Of a DNA stretch of 64,000 nucleotides, positions 59,766-64,000 are shown piece by piece (positions within the stretch are counted from its first letter, which is position 1; every line of letters begins with the position of its first letter). Source of the DNA: Prostheceraeus crozeri (Eukaryota; Platyhelminthes; Polycladida; Euryleptidae); the NCBI GenBank assembly GCA_907163375.1, contig CAJQUW010005721.1:1-64000 (forward strand), in the 5' to 3' direction. The position numbers and the translations under genes are program-made. A model generated the notes under the pieces. The model was not told the DNA's origin. It saw nothing but the letters and a program-made list of their open reading frames with translations, and did not search any database.

Positions 59766-60179
59766 ACACAACTGGAGGGCATGATAAACGATTGATTTTC
59801 AGCGAAATTTCCGTGGTCTGCATTTTTGATCAGTTCTGCCAGTCACTAGAAATACGAACAACATTTCAATCTTGTTGTTGAACAGGATCAATGACAGAAA
59901 TATGTATTCGTTGATGAAGAATGAGTAATTATTTACCTTGAAATGCGCGAATATTAATCAATACTAACTTGCCGCTGGACATGAAAATTGAAAATGCCTC
60001 TACGACGGTAACCACAGATATTCATCCTTGGAAATGCTGAATGTGAATACCGACGTTCTAAGTGGAGGGATGTAACTGTCTGATCCCACTGATTTCACAG
60101 AGATCAAAGTGAAGTCGACTCTGCCTTCGCCTCGCACAATACGTAGCACTTCGTACTCGTAGATTCTGAACGTAATACA

Positions 60180-60700
60180 AACGTAGACTCTGTAAGACGG
60201 AGATCAGTAAGCAAATATCTATGGTAGAGGCGAAGTTTCACGACATGCGCGCTATCGTTTCCTACCTAAAACTGTGCATGAAGCTCAAGACTAGGCTGCT
60301 CAAGTGCAACATATTATCGATCTTGATGCACGGGTGTGAAGCCTAGACAATAACTAATGAACTTGAACACAGCTTCGAAGCAGCAGAGATGAGGTTCCTC
60401 AGGAGAATTCTTCGTACATCGCACTTGGATAGAGTGACCAACAACGACGTCGTAAGAAGAGCTGGAGTAAGAAAGGAGCTGATGGAGGTCATTACGAGAA
60501 GACAACTCACTTTCCTCGGCCACGTCATCAGAAAGAAGGTCCGGAGTGCGTTGCTTTACGAGGTCGCGTTGAGGGAGGACGAACGAGAGGCAGACAAAGT
60601 GCTGCATATCTCGGCCGCATCAAGAAAGCAACAAAGAAAGGATCTACCGCTGTCATCTTCACGTGTGCTCGCGACCGTCTTCGTTGGAGAACCATGACCG
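60180..60700 (+). pseudogene. LINE fragment (RT thumb and C terminus)
   Basis: The plus strand reads 'MVEAKFHDMRAIVSYLKL', 'LLKCNILSILMHGCEA', a stop where Trp is usual, then 'AAEMRFLRRILRTSHLDRVT', 'TRRQLTFLGHVIRK'. This is the classic non-LTR RT end (thumb, YG.E.W, RR.L, LGH..R). Stops and the missing palm make it a dead copy. Minus-strand frames here are shadows. Confidence 0.8.
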
Positions 60701-61248
60701 CCCAAGCGTGTATCACGCATGGCACCTCGGCAAGGCAAGTAGCTTAACATTGTATTTCCTGAAATCAGTGGGTTAATCATTCACTGACTGGAACTTTTCT
60801 CCTGAAAAATTAACAGACCAACGCCCAGGGGGTTTAACTTTGCTGGAAAGGCTGACGATTTTAATGCATGCAAGTCCAGTAGCCCATAAGTGTGTGAGAA
60901 CGGAATAGAAAGTTGGACTGCATGTTTGACCGAAGGAGCTGGTTGTCTAATCTGTGTCCTCAGTAACCTTCCTTACCACATATTGACCTGTTTTGTTCAA
61001 GCAAGGAGGTCTGTGTTGGGTCACCTCATGAAGAATTTCGGCTGCTGAAATTTTGACGTACGAATTGAGCACGTCCAGAGGTGACCCTTCAAGGAGGTGA
61101 AGAAACTGTTGAGGGGAATTTATTTCGGGAGCTTTCATTTGCGTCACGACTTCGTCACTATATTCTTTATCAACAATCCATAGGTAGAGACGTTTTACTC
61201 CAACCCTGGATTGTCGAATCAGGTGAATGGACAAAGAACAAAGAACAC
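60701..61248. other. Non-coding; possible Penelope terminal sequence
   Basis: A 115-codon minus-strand frame (60947-61294) ends in the inverted terminal repeat of the next feature. I cannot assign the rest of it. It may be part of the pseudo-LTR region. Confidence 0.35.
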
Positions 61249-61709
61249 GAATTGAAAATATGCCAAAATATATTACGGAGAAATGTTTTTCCATAAAGTC
61301 ACGACGTTTTTATTATTCCCTTTATTTTCAAACCAACAATTTACAATCGGCTTGAGAGCCACAGAAAACGGTTGCGATTTTAACATAATACAAAAACCTC
61401 CACTACAAAGTTGTCCTAATCGCAAAAAATTGTCCCAAATTTTATGTAGGTGAGACAGGTCGTACGTTTGATGTTCGGTGTAAAGAACATAAAAGAGCTG
61501 TTCAAAACTTTGATCCAAATAATGCCATAGCTCAACATTGTATAGGTTCTGATCACGCTATTAATTTTGATACCCAATCGTCGCTGATTTTGTGTGCAAT
61601 GATCTCTTACCATTTTATTTCACTTGTGAAGGGAAGCAGTGTCTTCCGAAACGTCGTGACTTTTTGGAAAAACATTTCTCCGTAATTTATTGTGGCATAT
61701 TTTCAATTC
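61249..61709 (+). pseudogene. Penelope-like element fragment: GIY-YIG domain between inverted repeats
   Basis: The plus strand encodes 'NCPKFYVGETGRTFDVRCKE' and 'HKRAV', the conserved Y-x-G-E-T-x-R...R..EH part of the Penelope GIY-YIG endonuclease, then 'AIAQHCIGSDHAINF'. The start of the domain is frameshifted. The coding piece lies between inverted ~61-bp copies (61249-61309 and 61649-61709) containing 'ggagaaatgtttttcca' and its complement, as expected for Penelope terminal repeats. No reverse transcriptase remains. Confidence 0.8.
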
Positions 61710-62029
61710 ATCGATCAAAGGATATATTTTTAGGATTTAGGATATATATCAAAGCATATTTTCCTCGAATCAGCCTCAACAAAGAACACATTTTAATTGT
61801 TTATATTCAGTTCCTCAGATCGCTGGGTCAACGGAAATCGGCTGTTTTTCTGTCTAGACAGACAGCTGATTGAGGAGGATAACAAATTAATTATCACCTG
61901 TCTTTGATATGAAAATAATTGCACATGAAATTGGAAATGATGAAATTTGTCAATTGACACCCGTGAATTTTAATGAAAGGTGTGATGCTGTGGTGATAGC
62001 AAAACCGCGATTTTCAATTTCTAGCAAAA
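61710..62029. other. Non-coding, likely Penelope flank
   Basis: The open frame from the right terminal repeat continues to 61873 with no motif. Nothing else was recognised. Confidence 0.35.
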
Positions 62030-62220
62030 AGTAATATTTAATGAATGCCCGTCGAAATCTCACCAACTTGCTAATTGCTGCTAATTGCAAATCTCAAATG
62101 TACTTTAAGTTGTGTCGATGTTGACAGATGTGAACTAGGCCTGCTGATGATTCTTGGTATTGGATGAAATGGCAGCTATTCAGGTCTGTTTCCATTTTTC
62201 AACTGAGGATGCAACTCAAT
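62030..62220 (+). repeat. Dispersed repeat, partner of 6450-6625
   Basis: It is the reverse complement of the 6.5 kb copy, with blocks 'gatgtgaactaggcctg', 'gctgatgattc' and 'gaaatggcagctattcagg'. The element family is unknown. Confidence 0.7.
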
Positions 62221-62429
62221 ATTCAATTATTCTATTATAAACCCAATCAGGAAGATTGAAGATCTGTGCCTCCTATCAACGGGTGACAGTGGAAAATCTC
62301 TATATTCACCCATGTTTTATATCCAAGATTTACTTGCTGATGTCGATTCAATAAACTTTTAGTGAAACACCTTTTTCCAAATCGCTCTTCCAATCCAAAC
62401 GATTGATGGATGGACATTGATGCTTTTCC

Positions 62430-62604
62430 GTCACTACTCGCAATACTTGGGGCTTGGACGGTGCTGACATAGTCAGACTAATGGAGCGTTGTAGAACTTT
62501 TAGTCCGGATGCTCTTCCTGCTGACTTACAATGACACTTTCGGGGCTCGACCTCTGGACCACATGATCGCTAGGCCAAGCACTTCACCACTGTACCACGG
62601 AGAC
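62430..62604 (-). mobile_element. tRNA-derived SINE, family 1
   Basis: On the minus strand it starts 'gtctccgtggtacagtgg', with B box 'aggtcgagcccc', 'agcaggaagagcatccgg', 'gactatgtcagcaccgtcc', and ends near 62430. Confidence 0.85.
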
Positions 62605-62827
62605 CACACTGCATGTCAATAAGTCCGATATCTTGAATTTCACCATTGTAAATGCACAGGATTTGAACTTACACTCGCTGTTCTCAAAGATAACTCACCA
62701 TTCTAACTTAGCAGACAAAATCTTATGGGTATTTCACATTTGTGTGCAAAAGTCAGCTGAATCTAGAGGAAAATGACAAAGATATGTAGACGTTTAGCTT
62801 CCGACACTTATTTGGAACACCTGGTAT

Positions 62828-63346
62828 CACAGAATTAGATTGTTTAATCGTATTGCTTTGCTAGAAGTGCAAACTGATTCAAACAGATGGTACATGCAGG
62901 AACTTAATAAGTGGGCAAAAAGAAATTTTTAATACCTTGCAGAGATAGGAAAAATAGTCGTGTATCGCTTGCGGATAGCTCTGAATTCCTTCAAAATGAT
63001 CCGATCGCCAAGATTCCTTCAGATTCGAAGAATTCAGATTATTACGCAAAAGTTTTCTCGATAGTCTTAGTTCTTCCGATCATTATTAAAAAGTTAGCAG
63101 GCGCACGAAAAAACGTTCACAAACTTCTCTGTAGAACTTGACATCGACTGTGTCTCTGCTGTATGATCCGGTAAATAACAGTCACTGAAACTTTGCACAA
63201 TTTGGCGTGTTTAATGTTGAACTGGCTGCTCATTGTTCGATTGCTATGGTATTATGTCAGCAGATTGTGCCATTTCAATAACGCTACATGTTCCAATGTT
63301 TCCCTTCTGGTGAAACAGAAGAAGAGACGACCTGTCTAATTCTGTG
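62828..63346 (+). mobile_element. CACAGAATTAGA MITE, complete
   Basis: 519 bp. Terminal repeats CACAGAATTAGA / TCTAATTCTGTG are flanked by 8-bp duplications cctggtat (62820-62827) and cctagtat (63347-63354), one mismatch. Confidence 0.92.
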
Positions 63347-63354
63347 CCTAGTAT

Positions 63355-64000
63355 GGACGTTCATGATGCCTATTAGATAAGTATCACTAAAAACAAGTCA
63401 GCAGAATTATTGTGAAAAATGGAAAGTATAACTTTTGAACTGTGATTGTACAACTTTTGAGATCATAGTTATGATACTTAGATGGCATATCTATGATTCA
63501 TAGATATCATTGATGAACACTAATACTGTGATAATTTCTATGGCACCCATTAACTCTTTAAAAAGTTCAAAACTGGTCGGTTATCGAAAGGAATTCATGG
63601 AAGCAACATAGCTCGGTTACCCAGCAACCGCTTTTTCATGAACTATCTTTTCCATTACTTTTCTCCGTCAATCTGAATCAGACCTGTCACCAGGTGTTCA
63701 TTCCTTCGATAGTGCACTCATCATGTGTCAGTGCGAACTACTCAGTACGATCTCTGCAATCGTGACGAGGCAATCAATTCTTTCAACATCGCAGAACTGA
63801 CTGACATCCTCCGAATGCATGTCCACATTGAGACGCTTTCAAAATGAAAATTCTTATCAATTTTACCGTCCTGGAAAGGGCATTCGCTCTTTACTCAATG
63901 GGCCGGTCTCTGTAGCCGAACAACGTGGACGGCTCACGTAAGGGTTCCCACTTCGTCCGAAATGAATTGAAGGAAACGGAAAAACCATTTCCCCAATTGT
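63355..64000. other. Non-coding, nothing recognised
   Basis: A short local palindrome 'tctatgattcatagat' lies at ~63490. No exon or element was found. Confidence 0.4.

Noticed and set aside
62148..62180. Hammerhead ribozyme at 'ctgatgattc...gatgaaa'
   Set aside because: CUGAUGA and GAAA are present but stem II starts with a U-U mismatch, and stems I and III do not pair.

Overview
This is animal (metazoan) nuclear DNA, probably from a non-vertebrate. Coding sequence is sparse and split into exons with GT-AG borders. The introns are long and full of tRNA-derived SINEs, Penelope-like elements, LINE fragments, hAT-type MITEs, foldback elements and minisatellites. I cannot name the species. No bacterial-style genes, rRNA genes or CRISPR arrays are present.

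One protein-coding gene can be supported. It lies on the minus strand and runs from 50.2 kb down to 12.97 kb. Six internal exons (50041-50231, 19853-20677, 18595-18841, 18170-18333, 14629-15077, 12967-14065) have canonical splice sites. Their phases join without a break into about 990 codons. The N-terminal half reads as helical, Armadillo-like repeats. The C-terminal half has two short segments that resemble the two halves of a RasGEF N-terminal (REM) domain, separated by about 400 residues of charged, Ser/Pro-rich, probably disordered sequence. Both gene ends lie outside the window or were not found. The family assignment is tentative.

Region by region: 1-12.9 kb is downstream or intronic sequence holding a poly-C tract, LINE and Penelope debris, a SINE and foldback elements. 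12.9-20.7 kb is the exon cluster. It includes a 34-copy, 26-bp minisatellite that begins inside an exon and carries that exon's splice donor in every unit, and a 310-bp MITE with hammerhead-ribozyme-like motifs in its inverted ends. 20.7-50.0 kb is one very large intron. It holds a 4.3-kb 26-bp satellite (about 167 copies), a 76-bp array of about 14 copies that grew from the end of a foldback transposon, a SINE with three tandem tRNA-like heads, and a MITE carrying a second element nested inside it. 50.2-64 kb holds upstream intronic or intergenic sequence: MITE copies with clear 8-bp target duplications, a 1.1-kb non-autonomous hAT element, a dead mariner/Tc1 transposase, LINE ends and a second Penelope fragment with inverted terminal repeats.

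The most interesting structures are the amplified splice-donor array, the second array of the same period that also shows GTGAGT in each unit on the transcribed strand, the hammerhead-like MITE, the satellite born from a transposon terminus, the multi-headed SINE, and the inverted 5' segment of a Penelope copy.
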